Counted from the first letter of the stretch, positions 49,181 to 62,968 are shown. The stretch: 64,000 nt of DNA from Taeniopygia guttata (GCF_048771995.1 NC_133036.1:17391001-17455000); one strand, 5' to 3'. Notes: generated from the letters alone by a model not told the origin. Numbers and translations are program-made.

Positions 49181-52100
49181 CTGGAAAGAGAGGCCTCAGA
49201 ATGAGCACTCATTCCCTTCCTGGGGTGCTCACAGGAGCCTGTTCCCTGCATGAACTGTGGTCATAAAGCTTATGGCACTCTGTGGTCTCCTGCCCTTCAG
49301 GTGTTGTTGGTCACTCTTCCAATCTGTGCTCCCTTCCCCCTTTTATGCTTGTTTGTAAGACCATAGAATTCAATTTCAGTTTAACAAATCATGACTTTGA
49401 TTACAACCAGGAAATTCCACTGCTCTTCATGTGCATATTCCTGGAGTTGTGTGGGTACTGAGAGCAGATTTTGACCCTACACCACTATCAAATGTAAATA
49501 GGAGATATCAAGAAGAGCAATTATATTTTTCAAAACCATCCTACAATAATATGAAGCATGTGCTGAAGAATAACATAATTCACTGAATTGTAAAGAGTGA
49601 AATGCAAGTGTTTATACTGGAAAATGGCCAAGACACAACTATTATCTGCCACATATTATCTGAAATATTCTCCTCCATAACAAGCACTGACAGAAGGTCA
49701 AAGACACCCTTTAACTCATGCCCTGGAGATAAACATAATTCATGTTGCCTTTAAATATTACAACTGTTCTCAGCTGTCCTATGAGTTACCTAACAATAGT
49801 AATCATTTCTATCAAATGCTCCTACAATCCTCCCAAGGCATGGATTTCAAAGAACTCAGCAAAAATCTGGAAATGCCTTTTATTTCCCAGTTTTGCAAAT
49901 AAGGAGAGTGATGTGGTTGGGATTCATGATTTGCCTAAAAGCCCAGGTTGCAATAATGCATTTGTAAGAATAGCACTTAGGAGGTTTTGGCTCTCAGCCA
50001 AAGGATCACTTCACAAAACCACTTTGCTTCCGATACCTGTGCTGAGAGCCATGCAACACTGATTGGGAGATGAATGGAAAGGGAGAGCAGCAACACTGAG
50101 CTTTACAAAACCTCAGATTGCTCTATCAGAGATTTCTCTCCTGACTGCAAGCTGACCTGATCTGTTGCTTGTTTGATAAGTAGGGCCATGGTCCCCAGTT
50201 CTTGGATGGGTGTACACAGCAATGTTCTCTGCATGCTTTCCTCTGTGTAATTCTGGCTGCTGTGCCTGCTCTCCTTGAAGACTTTTATTTCAATGATAGT
50301 AAGTCCTCATAGGGCACTATAAATGCACTTCGAGTTCTAGCTCAAAGTTGAATGGAATTAAATTCAGTGTGAGTGGTGGAATACACAATGGTGGTTTGGG
50401 GATAAACTTGAGAGCAGAAAACCCTAGAAGTATTTTGCTTCTAAAGCAAGCGTGGCATCACCAGTCCCATCAGAGATGTCCCAAAGTGCCAAAATAAAAA
50501 GACCTTGGGTACATCACCTACTATTTAGGAGTAGAATTCATAGCTAAATTCAGGTGATTAAGTTCTGCATCAGGAGATAAAGTTTTGATGCCTGGGAATG
50601 TTTCTCCAACATGCAGGAAACTAAGGCAAAAAAAAGCTCTGAAAATGAGTTGGAGCAGATGAGTGGGGTGTAATTCTCATCCTGCTTCTCTTCTGTCCAC
50701 TTCCTCTCCCCTCTCCTGCTCTTTGAAGATGTAGCTCCAAGGTCTAAGGACTCTGTTTTGCACTCAGGAGCATCAGGGAAATGTTGCAAAAGGGAGATGG
50801 GGGAAGGAGGGAGTGGAAGAGAGAGGAAAGCAGCAGACACCTTAGAGACTCTAACCAACAGAATCTAAAATATTCTTTTTGAAACTAGACCACTGTGCAA
50901 CTGGGAAGTCAAAGGATGCTAAACTAGTCAGTCGCATGGAGTGTTTGAATCCATTACAATGAATGAAACACTCTGAAAAAGACAATATCAGAATTTTTCC
51001 ATTCTTTGGACAATAAACAGGACAGTGATGCTTTCAGTGGGTCCTTCTGCTTCTTCAGGGCTGGCTGCACAGTGGCTCCCTTCCTCAGGAAGCTCAGCCT
51101 CTGCCTGCCAGGTGTGCCTACACTGCACTCGATTCATCCAAAAGCACAGGCAGAAAGATCTCTAAGTCACAACGTTGCTTAGGCTGAGTTAGGTACTCTC
51201 TTTCTCACCAGGGAGTATCTACAATGTTTATATACCTCTAGGTCCTCCGTGTCCAGTACAATTCAGGACACTTGGATCAATTAAATTCCTCCTTCCTAAA
51301 GCCCCTGTTTTCTGTGATTAACTTTTTGGTAAATAGCCTTGATACCAAACACTGTTTCTGTTCTAATTTTATTTTGATTTCTGGTATAGCAAATATCATA
51401 ATTAAGGCAGAAGTCTCAGAGTTTGGTCCCATTCTGGTTCCTCTGAATCCATGCATACCAAATATTCATCTTGGAGGGAAATTGGATTTCTGGATTTCCT
51501 TTTTTCCAGTGATGATAGGACTGTGTCCAGATTGGCACATACAACCTTATGTTTCCTGACAGTCTGTTTACCCTGCAGTTTTGACTGTATTTTTTTCTGA
51601 AAAATATTAATAAACTATGTTCTTAAAATGAAATACTTTTAATTAAAAATCTGACAAAAGAAAAATAAAAGATTTTTCATGGCTGGATTACAAATTTGTT
51701 ATCATCATTTGGCATTTGTCTGTTCTCAAGCAAAGTGCATGATCTGTTTGGCTAAGTTACAGTAAGAGAACATATTCCATCTTCTCCTATGTTTTCTTGC
51801 CACTTTCAGGAGCCACAGCTTACCCTGACAGTCCTCTTTTCTCTTTTTGTCTGGCTCTGGGAAGAAGCAGAGTTTCTGACTGCTCTGACTGTCACTGACT
51901 TCAATCTGAGCTGAAAAAGCAGGGTGATTTCTTCACTTTCCAAAGACCAAGATGAAAACTTTCCAGTGCTTTGTGGGTTTGTCTGTCTTTCCAAGAGAAT
52001 TCTTTGCACATGATGCTCCATAGTTTAAGGAAGGAAGAAATAGGTTATTTTCTCTGTGTTTTAGTACTTGGTCTCCAACCTATCACTCCATCGTGGACAT

Positions 52101-53799
52101 CAAAAATTAATTTTTATCTACTTGCATTCTCTTCTGCGGGAGAATTTATTTTGCCTGTTTGTTTTAGCTCTTAAACCTTCTCTGCAAGAACCTAATTTAG
52201 TGTGAACCACTTATAAAATGCAATGATATCATTTTTTATTAGGTATTTTTTCAGTTCTACTACTGTGAAAGTGCCTCAGACCAGCTGAGCATATTAAATA
52301 TTTGAGAGTGTATTATAGCAGCAAAGGAACGTTTTTATCAATACAGTTTATGATGTAATTAAAGAAATTGAACTGTTGTGTGCAGACAAAGCCCTAACTT
52401 TGTAACACTGGGTTTATTTAGGCCTCTGAGCTAAGCCCTTTAGCAAAGGCTTGCTGTGATATATATTGGGAGAGCTGCAGAGCGGAGCAATAAATCAGTG
52501 CTCTTATCATGTCCTCTGTCACTACCTGGTCTTTACTGGGAAAATTGATAATCAAAGCAGCAGACAGAATTCACTGAATCCCAGTCTTTCAGCCATTCAC
52601 CAACAAGACAGGCTGCTCTGCTAAAAAAAATGCTCTGGTTTGTCTGCAACTTTTAACACTAAAGGAGTGCTGGTGTCAGAACTGCTTATGCCACTTCCCT
52701 GAATGAAATAAGCTGGTTTTGCTCAGCGTGACTGTGTCTACCCCAGGGCTTTCACTGCTACAGAAACACTCCTGGCTGGCACTGTTCTGAGGAAAACATC
52801 TCTATCTAGCTTCAGATAACTGGGCTCCAAGGAGGAGAAGAGATTCCCACAGGGGAAGTGGGAAAAGGCACAGTTGTGCAGGGTCACCAGTGTCACAGCA
52901 GAGGAGTGCCATGCATGTGATGGCATTTTCCTGCAACACTCTGGCAATCTAAACATGTGCGGGAGAGCTTGTCCCACACCCCCATTGTGTGGTTTATCAC
53001 ACATTTATTTAATACAGGTGCCTAAAGTGAGGCACATTTTGGGTGAGGTGCACCTTTAGTAATTGCAGGAGATGAGCTTGGCTCTGCATTTATTTATTGA
53101 TGGCATGTCATAAAATGGAAATGCCTGCCCTGTAGCTGGGAGATAGTAATTAATGATAAATACTAGTAGTTATCTATTTCTTAATTGGATAAATATACAT
53201 TTCAGCAAGGAACTGGTCATATTTTATGATCTAATTACAAGAATGTATAAAAGGATTATTGCATGCAGTGGTCTATGATAATTGAGAAAGACAAACAAAC
53301 CCAGGCTTTGCTGCAGGCTGTTTGAAGCAAGGAATTGTGTAACAAAATAGGGAAGTGTGCAGTGGATGGACGTGGCTTTGCATGGCACTGTGGCTGATCC
53401 ACACGTGGAAGGGAGGATTCATGGAGCTGCTCCCACTGCTCCAGCAGCTCTGGGATGATGCTGTACACACAGCATGCTGGAACAGCATGTGCTACCTAAT
53501 GCCATTACCCACAGGCTCCTCTGGTCCAGGGAATTCTCATGATCCCTCATTTGGCAGCTTGCAATGAACCCTTCTGTCCCAGAGCTGAGCCAGGACTCAG
53601 AGCTGCTGCTGCACGACTGGCCCTGGCTCCTTTCCCTTGTTGCTGGAAGCTGAAGGGAAAGAAAACTTGGTTAGGAAGGCAAACTTACCTGGAGACGTGT
53701 GCTACCTGCTCTGCCACCCATTTCCTTCTGTTTCTGCCAGCAGTTTCTCCTCTCTTTTACTGTCCAGTTTTGATAGAATTATGTATCTTGAAGTATCTC
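49181..53799. other. Unique non-coding DNA
   Basis: No gene or named repeat supported. Frames at 49742-50062 (plus), 50550-50858 (minus) and 53539-53886 (plus) are chance openings; the last runs into the A/C tract. Confidence 0.55.
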
Positions 53800-54329
53800 C
53801 AAAACATAAAAGGCCAAACCAAACAAACTCCCCCAAACCCCAAAAAACAACAAAGAAAGAACAAACCAACAAAATCCCCAAACTAAAACAAATGAAAAAA
53901 ACCCCAAACCCTCAAAAATAACCCCCAAAATCCCCAAAAGCAACCAACAACAAAAAAAAACAACCAAAAAAAAAACCCCAAGAAACCAAACCAAACAAAA
54001 AACAAACAACCAAAAAAAAACCAAAACCAAAACAAAAAAAGACCAAACCCAAAGAAGCCAAACAAATCAGAAACAGAAACAAAACAAAATAAAAACAAAA
54101 CAAAACCCAAAACAAAAAAAAAAACCCCCAAAAATATCAAACCAAAACCAAAACCAAAACCAAAATGAACCCACCAAACAAAAAAACAGAACAAACAAGC
54201 AGACCAAAAAAAGCCCCTCTAGCCACACAAAAAAAAAACCCCAAAAACCAAACAGGAAAAGTAACCAAACAAACAAGGCAAACCCCCAAACCAACAAAGC
54301 AAGGGCAAAAAGGGAAAACACAAAAATCT
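53800..54329. repeat. 530-bp low-complexity tract, plus strand almost only A and C
   Basis: For about 530 bases the plus strand consists of A runs and short C runs (AACCAAAC, CCAAAA, CAAACAAA units), with only scattered G and T. A near-perfect (CCAAAA)n array lies at about 54141-54164. Clusters of C4-C5 runs (for example 53902-53935) place G4-G5 runs on the minus strand. The minus-strand frames of 60 to 103 codons here encode Phe/Trp/Gly/Leu/Val-rich nonsense produced by the G/T composition. There is no clean repeat unit, so it is compositional rather than a simple satellite. I see no flanking mobile-element body. Confidence 0.9.
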
Positions 54330-56757
54330 GTTAAATAACCTTCTCAGTATGTCCAGGAGCCACTTGCCACTCAATGCCACCAAGCTGCTTTTACTAAATA
54401 TATTCCTCGACAAAAACCACCTGCAAACTGTGGGGTGAACAATTTCCAGTGGAAATGTTTATGTAGGAAGACAAGAAATAAAAATGGTGCATGGGATATG
54501 CTGCCTTCATTGAGGTTTTCAACATATTGAAATATTTACTAAGATCAGTAGATTGTGTTACTCTGTAAGAGTACAATGCAGCATATTTTATCAGTCTGAA
54601 ACATTTTGATGATCAAAATAAAATGTTTCATAACTTTGTTTTTATTCTGATTTGAGATGACAAAAAAGCCATTATAAGTCTGTGAAAACAAATTAAAATC
54701 TTGGCTTTCCTGGCAGTATAGAAAACAGTTTCTCCTCCTCATATTCACAAAATCACAAAATAGTTGAAGGTCTGGATATCTCCTAAGTGAGCACACATCC
54801 ACTTATATGTGATTGTTTTCCTTTGGTAAGGAAAGTCAGGTTTGTCCCATTTTTAACAGTAACATGCCTAATCTGAAATCATAGTAATGCACACCAAATT
54901 TCTGGCAATACTTCCTGCATCTTTATTTATGGATGAAAAGTGTCTTTTTCTGGAAAGAAAGAGAAGCATCTGACAGTTCTTTGAAACATTCACTATGTGT
55001 AAACATATTATTAGTATTCTGCAATAAATATTTGCTTCCAGTTTTTATACCCTCAGTGGAAGTGACTCGTACTCTGAGACTGTGTTTTTAAAATCTTTCA
55101 GAAGGCAGAAGAGTCTCCTGTAGTGCTAATTTGTATACATGAATTTTAGTGCAAAACAGCTATAATTTTACTCACATTAAATATTGATGGCGCCTGTTTC
55201 ACAATTTCATGAAAGAATTGACTGCAATAACAATCTCCTCCTGGTCATGTAAAAATCTCCTCTGAGCCTCTAGCAAAAATTTGACAATTGGATAACTCTA
55301 TGGGAAAATAGACTTTTACTCCAGTAGAAAACCAAACAGGCTATGATTTGTTTCCTGAATGTCACTGGGAAAACTCAGCTGCAGTCATCAAATAGAAAAA
55401 TGAACATATGGGATTGGTGCTGGTGTCCTGCCACAACAATGAAGAATCCCTGCAGCCCCCCTGTGATCCTTAGAAAATGGTTGGGATTGCCTGGACATGT
55501 TCAGTGAGTCCAAACTTTGCTAAATCCAGTCCTGTCTAAAACAAAAACTACAGGTTTTGTCAGTGACTGGACCAGAGAATTTACAGAGGTTCGTTATTTT
55601 CTTGCACAACCAATTTCTGCTTAGGACAGGAGCTACTGCAGTTCATTTAACTCCAGTCAGGACAAATTCCCCCAAGGTCCCCAGAAAATAATTCAAAGTC
55701 TAACAAAAAGTAGAACAATGTCAAAAGTGTCCTGTCCTCTGCATGTATGAAAGCATGAGTTGTTATGGTGAGTTGTGCTGACTTTCTCTGGGATAAAATA
55801 ACTTTGAAAGGAGCAGTCAGAGTTCCTAAAAGTGGGTTGAACTCTTGGCAGAGTTCTGTATCTTAATGGGATTGGTGTTTGTGTATCTTTCAAGTTCTCT
55901 GCTGGGACACCAGTGCAATTCTGTTGTGCTCCTACATATTTAAATCACACTTTCATTGCTTTGGAGATGTGGTTTAAATACACTCAAGAATTATGCAAAC
56001 CCCCTAGGTTTGTGAAACCTTCAGCACTATTCCTAAACCATTAAGATGGGTTTGAAATCACAAGGGAAGACAAAAATACTGTAATTAAGTTCAGAAAATT
56101 TTGTAACAGAGATGAGAGATATTGTTTGTGGCAGCTCCTTGCCATTAATGGATTTTGCTAAAGAAGTTGCCATGTGTCAAAAACCCAACCAACCTAAAAA
56201 AGCCACGTGCCCACAAAGGAAAAATCTCAATTTGTCTATAAACTGCAAAGCTGCATTTTAATTCGGATGGACAAATTTTCATTTATAACACCATCACCCC
56301 TTGCCTGGGGCTGAGCTGATGTCTGGGCTCCACCAGAGGGGAGGAGCAGCTCATCCCAGGGAGGCCACAGCAGCAGCACCTGATGGCACAGCTGGGATCT
56401 TCCAGCAGGGCTTAACCCTTACTGGCCTGGCACAGCTCTGCACGGGCACAGCTGGGTGGTTTCCAAGGCTGAGGGGGTCTCTGCTCCCTGTGCAGACACC
56501 AGGCTGTGGGTGGTGCTCTGTCCTGGCCACCCTTGCAGCCACGCTGGGGTAGATGTGCCTTGGTGCTGTTTCACCCCAGCAATGCTGCCTGCTCTGTGCA
56601 AATCCTGTGCTTGCTCCACTCCCCTTGGTCCCTTGTGTCACAACTTTTCTGCTCTTACTCATGTGCTTTTTGGGGTTTTTTGGTGTTGTTGTTTTTTTTT
56701 TTTTTCCCCTAAACCCATTATTTTCTATTTAAATTTGTTACTATGAGGCATTTAACC
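54330..56757. other. Unique non-coding DNA
   Basis: AT-rich. A more GC-rich stretch at about 56300-56650 produces chance frames on both strands. T14 at 56692-56705 precedes the CR1 remnant. No gene recognised. Confidence 0.55.
56692..56705. repeat. Poly(T) run, 14 bases
   Basis: T14 within a T/G-rich stretch (TTTTTGGGGTTTTTTGGTGTTG before it), about 50 bases upstream of the CR1 remnant. Confidence 0.75.
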
Positions 56758-56945
56758 CCTGGCTTTTGGAACCAGCTGTTTAGGGAAGTGGTGCAACCAC
56801 CATCCCTGAAGAGTTCAAAAGGTGTGAGATGTGATATTTGGGAATATGGTTTAGTGATAAACATGGGGGTGCTGGATTAATGTTTAGGGTTAATGGGTCA
56901 ATAATCTCACAGGTTTTCTGCCAAGAACTACTATAAGAGAGTGTT
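56758..56945 (+). mobile_element. Degraded CR1 LINE 3' remnant (plus sense)
   Basis: TTTTGGAACCAGCTGTTTAGGGAAGTGGTGCAACCACCATCCCTGAAG is a decayed form of the CR1 'ggaacaggctgcccagggaagtggt' region. It is followed by ATGGTTTAGTGATAAACATGG, GGTTAATGGGTCAATAATC and GGTTTTCTGCCAAGAAC, the 3' terminal landmarks. It is more diverged than the copies at 45-49 kb, so probably older. Confidence 0.85.
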
Positions 56946-59772
56946 TTGGGGTAGCTGTGTGGCTGTTTTGGTTTTTTTTTTTAATTCCATCTGATATACA
57001 AAACTCAGCTATTTGTGGTTTGTCTCCCTGGGTAAGGAAAGCTGCTCTCACAGTTCAGACAGGCTGCTCTGCTGCTCTGGTGTCCATGTTTTGCTAAAAA
57101 ATAACATGCAGTGGGGAAAGACTAAAGTTCAAGATACGATGGTGACATTAGCAGAGCTCTTTTCTCCCTAAGATTCCCCCAAACCATCTGCCATCAAGTG
57201 ATAAGATTGTGTAAGTGGAAAACTGTGAACAGCAGAGCTCCTACTGCATTGTCTCCAAGACCACAGGAGAAAAGAAAAAAAAAAAAATGCCAGTACAGTT
57301 CTGCCTTGAGGTATGATCACCAGGGGAGTACCCTTAATAAATACCCAACATGTGAGATGCTGTGTGTAGAAGAGTCACTTTAGGAAATGCTTGAATGAAT
57401 GAGAACAACTTCATCAAGGAACACAGGTATTATACTCTTTGAGAATGGAGACCAGAAGCAGCTCTGTAAAATTCACACCTGTGGCCCTTAGGTCTGATAT
57501 TTCTGACAGACAGGCTGAGCTCTGATTGACCACCCAGTGTCTAATCACTCTGTAACTACCCAGAGCACACCATGTAATGGCACTGACCCAGTGGGGGCAG
57601 CTTTATTGGAGGCTCCATGCCTGCCTTCACATTATTATGCTGCTGTGGCCTTTTGAGCATAACATTTAAAATGAATGGACTCCACACTGGGTAGGATTTA
57701 CCTATAAACTGTCATTTCTATTTATGCAAACAGTCATGACTCTTAAAGAGAATTGACTCAATTGCTGGGAGAATGTTGCTGCCTCTCCAGCCAGAAATCA
57801 CAGCCTTCTGAGCTGATTTAAGGAAATCCAACCTTTTTTTTTAAAAGGTGATTAAAAGAGATTGAATTTGGACACATGAAACCAGCTTTTCAAAAGGCCT
57901 GTATATTTGGCATATCATTCCAATATAAACAGTCTTTACTACAGACATTTTAATGCATTTCCCTGGTTGCACAGGCCTTGGAGAGCCTGCCACATGGGGC
58001 TTTGATTTTCATAGTTCAAGTGTTTGCCCATGCAGGCGCTTGCGTGAAAATCAGCCCATGCAGCCTGTAACTGTGGGTCTCTTGTGCCTGAATTTCACTA
58101 ACATGGCAACTTAAAAGTCAGCAGAGTCCATTATTTTCCTTCTTCTGAAATTCTTAGTTTGAATCATGCTGTGCCACGAGAAGTGAAGTTTTTCCCAGCG
58201 ACAAGGAGCAGTATGAGGTAGAGAGATGCTGAGAGAGGCAGGATGTCTCTGGCTGAGCCCAGAGAGAAAGGGAACACAGTCTCCCACTGAGGGTGACATA
58301 GCTGGGCTCTTGTTTGTTTTTTATTTTGACTGGGAAGATCCTCTCCCTCTCTCTCTCTCTCTCTGGGAGATAGCACCTCAAAAAAAAAAAAAAAATTGCA
58401 ATAAAGAATTCTGAAGTCAATTAGATTCAGAGGAGGAAGGGAACAAGGCCAATGAAACATCTTTGTGCCTTTTGGTGCCCCTGGGCCAAGACACAATCCA
58501 GATGTACCTGGCCCTCATATATGCTATTTTGGCTACTGCCTTTTGGGTGATAGTTTTTTGTTTTCTTCAGTCTGTGCACTGCAGCCATGATCCTACAGGA
58601 CTGTAACATCCTCCAGCTGCCTTTGTTCATTGCCTTGAAAGTGCTCTGCTCATGCAATTTTCAATTTTAAAAAGACCTCTTTATTCCTTAAATCCTGCTA
58701 TTCTAGAGGCCTCTAGTAAGATGATAACAATTCCCCTCTGGTCTGTTGAGGAATGATTTTTTTTTTCTTGTTTTATGCTTTAATAATTCTATGAATACAA
58801 GTAATGAATGAGCCACAGCTGGGTTTTGCTTGCCTTTCTCCCAGAGCTAGTTTTGTTCTAAATATGAGTTGAATCAATTCTAAGAATTATTAGGAGGGAT
58901 TCCTCTCACAGGTCTGTAAGCCTTCTGAGTTTGGCAAGCCAAAAGTACAGGCTTCAGTGTCTATGCAGCCAGCTATGCTCACTTTCCATGAGATAATTAA
59001 AGTCCAAAGTTCTCTGTGCAAAGCAGAGGCCTTTTTGTTTTGCAGACTCTGGATTATGAAACCCTTTTGTTCTCAGTCATGTAGGCTTATACATTCCAGC
59101 CTGATTTTCACCTGGTGTAAATAAGTATCATTTCACCAAACCCACTGAAGCTGAGCTGTACAGTTTTCTACAAGCTGACAATCTAATACCTAGAATTACA
59201 AAGCACAAAGCCTTCAGAATCACCACAGTAACTTTATGTAAACCTGAAAACTAATGTAAGCTTCAGTGGGAGGTCTACCCTAAGTGTAAATCTTGTGCCA
59301 AAATTGCAAGTCGGGCAGTTTGACCATATACTGAATTTTCCTAGTGAATTTTCACACAACTGTAGTTCTGGGGTAATTGGACTTCTGTATTTTTTTGAGC
59401 TCATTCAGGGTGATTTTTGTCTTGGGATATGCATGAAATCAGATGTTTAAATGATTACTCTGAGTATTCTTCACTTTTTAAGGTATGAGGAGACAAAGGT
59501 TCTCAAAACATTTCCATGCCATAATTTAAAAGCATTACTCAAGAGGTGCTAAGTGCTTGATTATTCAAGACTTCTAGGTCTTCTCATTCATATCTATTCT
59601 AATCTTTAATTGCATCCTTAAGCCATCCCTTCACCCTTCCCTGGACTTTTTGTGCTAGGTACCATTCAGCAGCACAGTGAAATTCTACCAGGAGGCTCTG
59701 AGGATCTGCTTCTGGAAATCAGAGGAAGTGCCACAATTCTCATATGGGTTCTGTTAGATGGGAACATGGAGC
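56946..59772. other. Unique non-coding DNA with CT repeat and A run
   Basis: Holds the CT/A low-complexity segment at 58341-58395 and another A run near 57276. No gene or named mobile element. Confidence 0.55.
58341..58395. repeat. CT dinucleotide repeat followed by A16
   Basis: CTCTCCCT leads into an uninterrupted CT repeat ending at 58364. Then come GGGAGATAGCACCTC and sixteen A (58380-58395). The minus strand is a GA tract. The frames that read Arg-Glu-Arg-Glu on the minus strand come from this repeat. Confidence 0.85.
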
Positions 59773-59872
59773 TCAGAAACAGAGTCACAGAACCAGTGAG
59801 GTTGGAAAAGCCCTGCAAGGCCAATTTCATTAACTTCAGTGGCCTTTGGATCAAGCTGTGTCAGGCCGCATA
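59773..59872 (-). mobile_element. Short CR1 3' remnant (minus sense)
   Basis: CAGAGTCACAGAACCAGTGAGGTTGGAAAAGCCC is the antisense of the CR1 3' terminus ('gaatcacagaatc..aggttggaaaagacc'). About 60 further weakly matching bases follow. It is very short and diverged. Confidence 0.65.
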
Positions 59873-62800
59873 GGATGGTGCTGAAACAGACCTTTGGAGC
59901 ATTTTTTTTCTCCCTTGGAAAATGTTAATGTTTGGAAAAAACTAGCATTTTTAAACTTCTTGCTTCAGGAAAAATACTGAAAAAAAATTATTTCAAGCTG
60001 CTGATGTGTCAACTGTTTCTAATGAAAACAAAATACACTGTGGTTTGAAATATAAATAGCATGCAGGTGAAACATTTGAAAGACAAAACCCAATGCATTC
60101 TTGAAATAATTGAAACAATGTTTCAGTTTTCCTCTTCTGGGAACAAAAATTCACCTTTTAATCCAAATTTTGCGGAAGAATATTTTGCACATAAATGCCC
60201 ATGCATGCATGGTGACTGTTTTTTATACAGTTTTACTACTCAAGATCACCCCTCCTGACCCTTTGCCGCTGTGTGATTTGCCCAGAGTGGCATTATTTAA
60301 TGTCTTAATAAAAGCAATGAGAAAAAGTAGGAGAAATGACTGAGAGACATAATTCTAATTCCCAAATCTTTTTCAAACTGAAGAGAAATTTATCACCTTT
60401 ATTTTTATGGGGCTGGCTGTGCATTAACATTTCTCCATCTTTTCTTATGTTTTAAATCTTTGACACCGTTTGAGTCACTCAGTTTTACATTCCTTCAAGA
60501 GAAATGATGTCTTGTCTCGGGAAGGGTGACAACCACCAGCTCTCCCCTGTGTGAGGGGAGTCCAGGCAGTGCAGGACACCCCTGCTTTGGTCACTCTCTG
60601 TCCCCAGCTCCTTCCCACCAGCTCAGCTCTCGCAATCAGCAGCAGCCAAACAGGAGCTGCAAGGCTTTTGAGGTTTGTTCCTGTAACAGCTGCTGAATTT
60701 TCTCTTCTCCAGGCTGTGGGCTTTGTTCTGGTTGTTTGCACTTCCTCGTGTACATCATTTTGCCCCCTGGGGCTCAGCAGTTTAGATGTTCCCCGATTGT
60801 CCCACATTTCTCTGTCCACTTACCTGGGGCCAGGTGCACCAATAATGTAATGAAAAGGGATTTCTTCTCTATAGGAGCTGTTAAAAACCAATGTAAAGAG
60901 CTGCACAGAGGAAACCATTTGCAGTTCACAATAACAACAAGTTTTATTGGTTAATAAATCCCAGGAACTATACTGCTTTGTTTTCTTGTAGCATCTGCTG
61001 GCCCCTTATTTATTAACTAGCGATTTCAAAAATATAAAGCACTTTTAATACCAGGCCCTGATTCTAAGCCTTTGGGTAATTCAGGAGGTTTTGTATTGGC
61101 CATTAATACAGATGAGTGCTGCTGCTGAGCCTTTATGGGTGCCAAGAAAGGCAAAAGTAGCTCTTCCCTGCCTATACCATCCTTTAATACCCACTAATAA
61201 ATATGACACAAAGTCAGGGGGTTTGGGTAGCTGCTTATAGGCAGATCTGAATTCTGAGTTCCCAGCTCTCATTTAAGCATTGTGGTGGCTTCCTCTGATG
61301 TTGTATTATAACAGCTATTTCCCCGTCTCCATATGCTTTCCATACACATCTGCAGTGCTTTTCTGTATGCTTCAACACTGAGCAAATGGACATTAGAGAC
61401 AGAAGACTGATTGGAGATCTCTTGGTAACATTTATTTAACTAGAAAGAGAGAGAAACAAAAAGGAGAAATCAAAATCCATCAGTATCAAAGCATTATATG
61501 AGGAGCAGTGATTCTCAACAAATTCCTTGTTTAAAAAACCAAAATGAAGTTTTCAGATCTCCCATTTCAAAAGGCTGATGCTATCATGCAATATTTTGAT
61601 GGATGTGATGAAAAACTGGTAAGGCAAGAAGCTTCAGCATTTACATTTGTAGATTTAGATTGCCACACACATGATGTGTGTGCAATTCACTGAGACCCCA
61701 GGCAGAATGCAGATATAAATCCACACTGCATTACTGCAGGAGAGCTCTGAGAATATTTTAATTAAATTAGTGTTTCAGCAATAAACTATTAAACCAATCT
61801 CAGACTTATTATTCAGGCAAAATATCACACGGCAGAAAGATTCCAGGATGTTATCACTAGTGTAGCTTATAATGATTTACTGGGCAGCAGTAAAATCATT
61901 CAGTTCTGCTGCTTGTTTGGGGTTTTTTCTCAGATTGTTGCCCATGTGGCTGCAGGAAAGCTGGCTTTGTATTAATAGGTAATATATTTAATTGTGTCAG
62001 TATCCAATTTAGCTCTTTACCTGTGATCTGTTGTCCATGCCTTTGCCTTATCCTGTTGCATGATTGATATGTGAGTAATGAGATAAATAATCCTTGTCAC
62101 ACTGTGAGCTCCTCATCTTCATAAGGCGTGTCATTCCCAGAAAGGAGATAAATTCTTAATTATTTTAGGCTGACATGTACCTTTTCTGAAGAGGATGGAA
62201 CATATGGAATGATAGCAAATGATGTGAGGGGGCAGGTAGAGGAGTATCACCTTGGGCTTCTTAATTTGTCCAGCTCAGAACGACTCACTGCAGGATACCA
62301 GCAGCTACTTATGGAACCAATTTGTTGTTGGTGTCCTGTATGCCCCTTTCACCATCTGAGTGTCTATCAGGGATAAAAAAAGACATTCCTTAGCACAGGG
62401 AAGGTTTAAAGGGCAGACCAAAGTTGCAGTGCCAGATCCATGTCACCGGGAGAAAAGCAGAAGGAAGCGTAGAAAATGGGATGTCAAAAAGAACAGATGT
62501 TGCTAATGAAACATTCACTGTGACGGGTCTGTGTCCTGGCAGAGCTTCACAGGAGCTGAGTGATCTCAAAAATGCCTTTCCTGTTTTGCACTTGTGTTCA
62601 GAAGTGTGTTATGAGGATGATGATACTTAACTCCCATTGACAAGCGCTTTTGGCTGAAGTGTTACAGTGACATTGAATATCAGATGGATGAGGACTGCTA
62701 GCAAACTGCTCTGATGGACATCTGAGGGGCTGGAATCCTTCCTGGACACCTCACACTTTCCTTAAAATCTCTTGAGGAGTAGTTTGGCGCTGGATCTGAG

Positions 62801-62968
62801 ATGCACTGATGTTGCAGCATTTCTGAGAGAGAGAGGGCATGATTGATGTCTGGAATGAGATTTGAGCTACTCCAGTCTAGGCCTCAGATTTGGGCCTTGT
62901 GAGGCCTTCCAGCCTCTGACTCAGTGAGAAATTCAGAGCTTGTGGCGCAGTTAGAAATTGTATTAAGG
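59873..62968. other. Unique non-coding DNA
   Basis: No gene or named repeat. A small CA/TG hairpin lies at 61664-61682. The frames at 60475-60819 (minus) and 60551-60850 (plus) overlap each other on opposite strands and show no domain. Confidence 0.55.
61664..61682. repeat. Short perfect hairpin CACACACA-TGA-TGTGTGTG
   Basis: Eight-base arms pair exactly around a three-base loop. It probably arose by dinucleotide slippage and inversion. Confidence 0.7.

Noticed and set aside
53779..54413. Several minus-strand frames rich in Phe, Trp, Gly and Leu that look like membrane proteins
   Set aside because: They are translations of a low-complexity G/T strand. Adjacent frames overlap each other and none has a domain.
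56880..56905. TTAGGGTTAATGGG, resembling a vertebrate telomere repeat
   Set aside because: It is part of the CR1 3' tail ('ggttaatgg..') and is not a tandem TTAGGG array.
58164..58496. Minus-strand frame with an Arg-Glu repeat
   Set aside because: The repeat is the reverse complement of a CT dinucleotide tract, not a coding signal.
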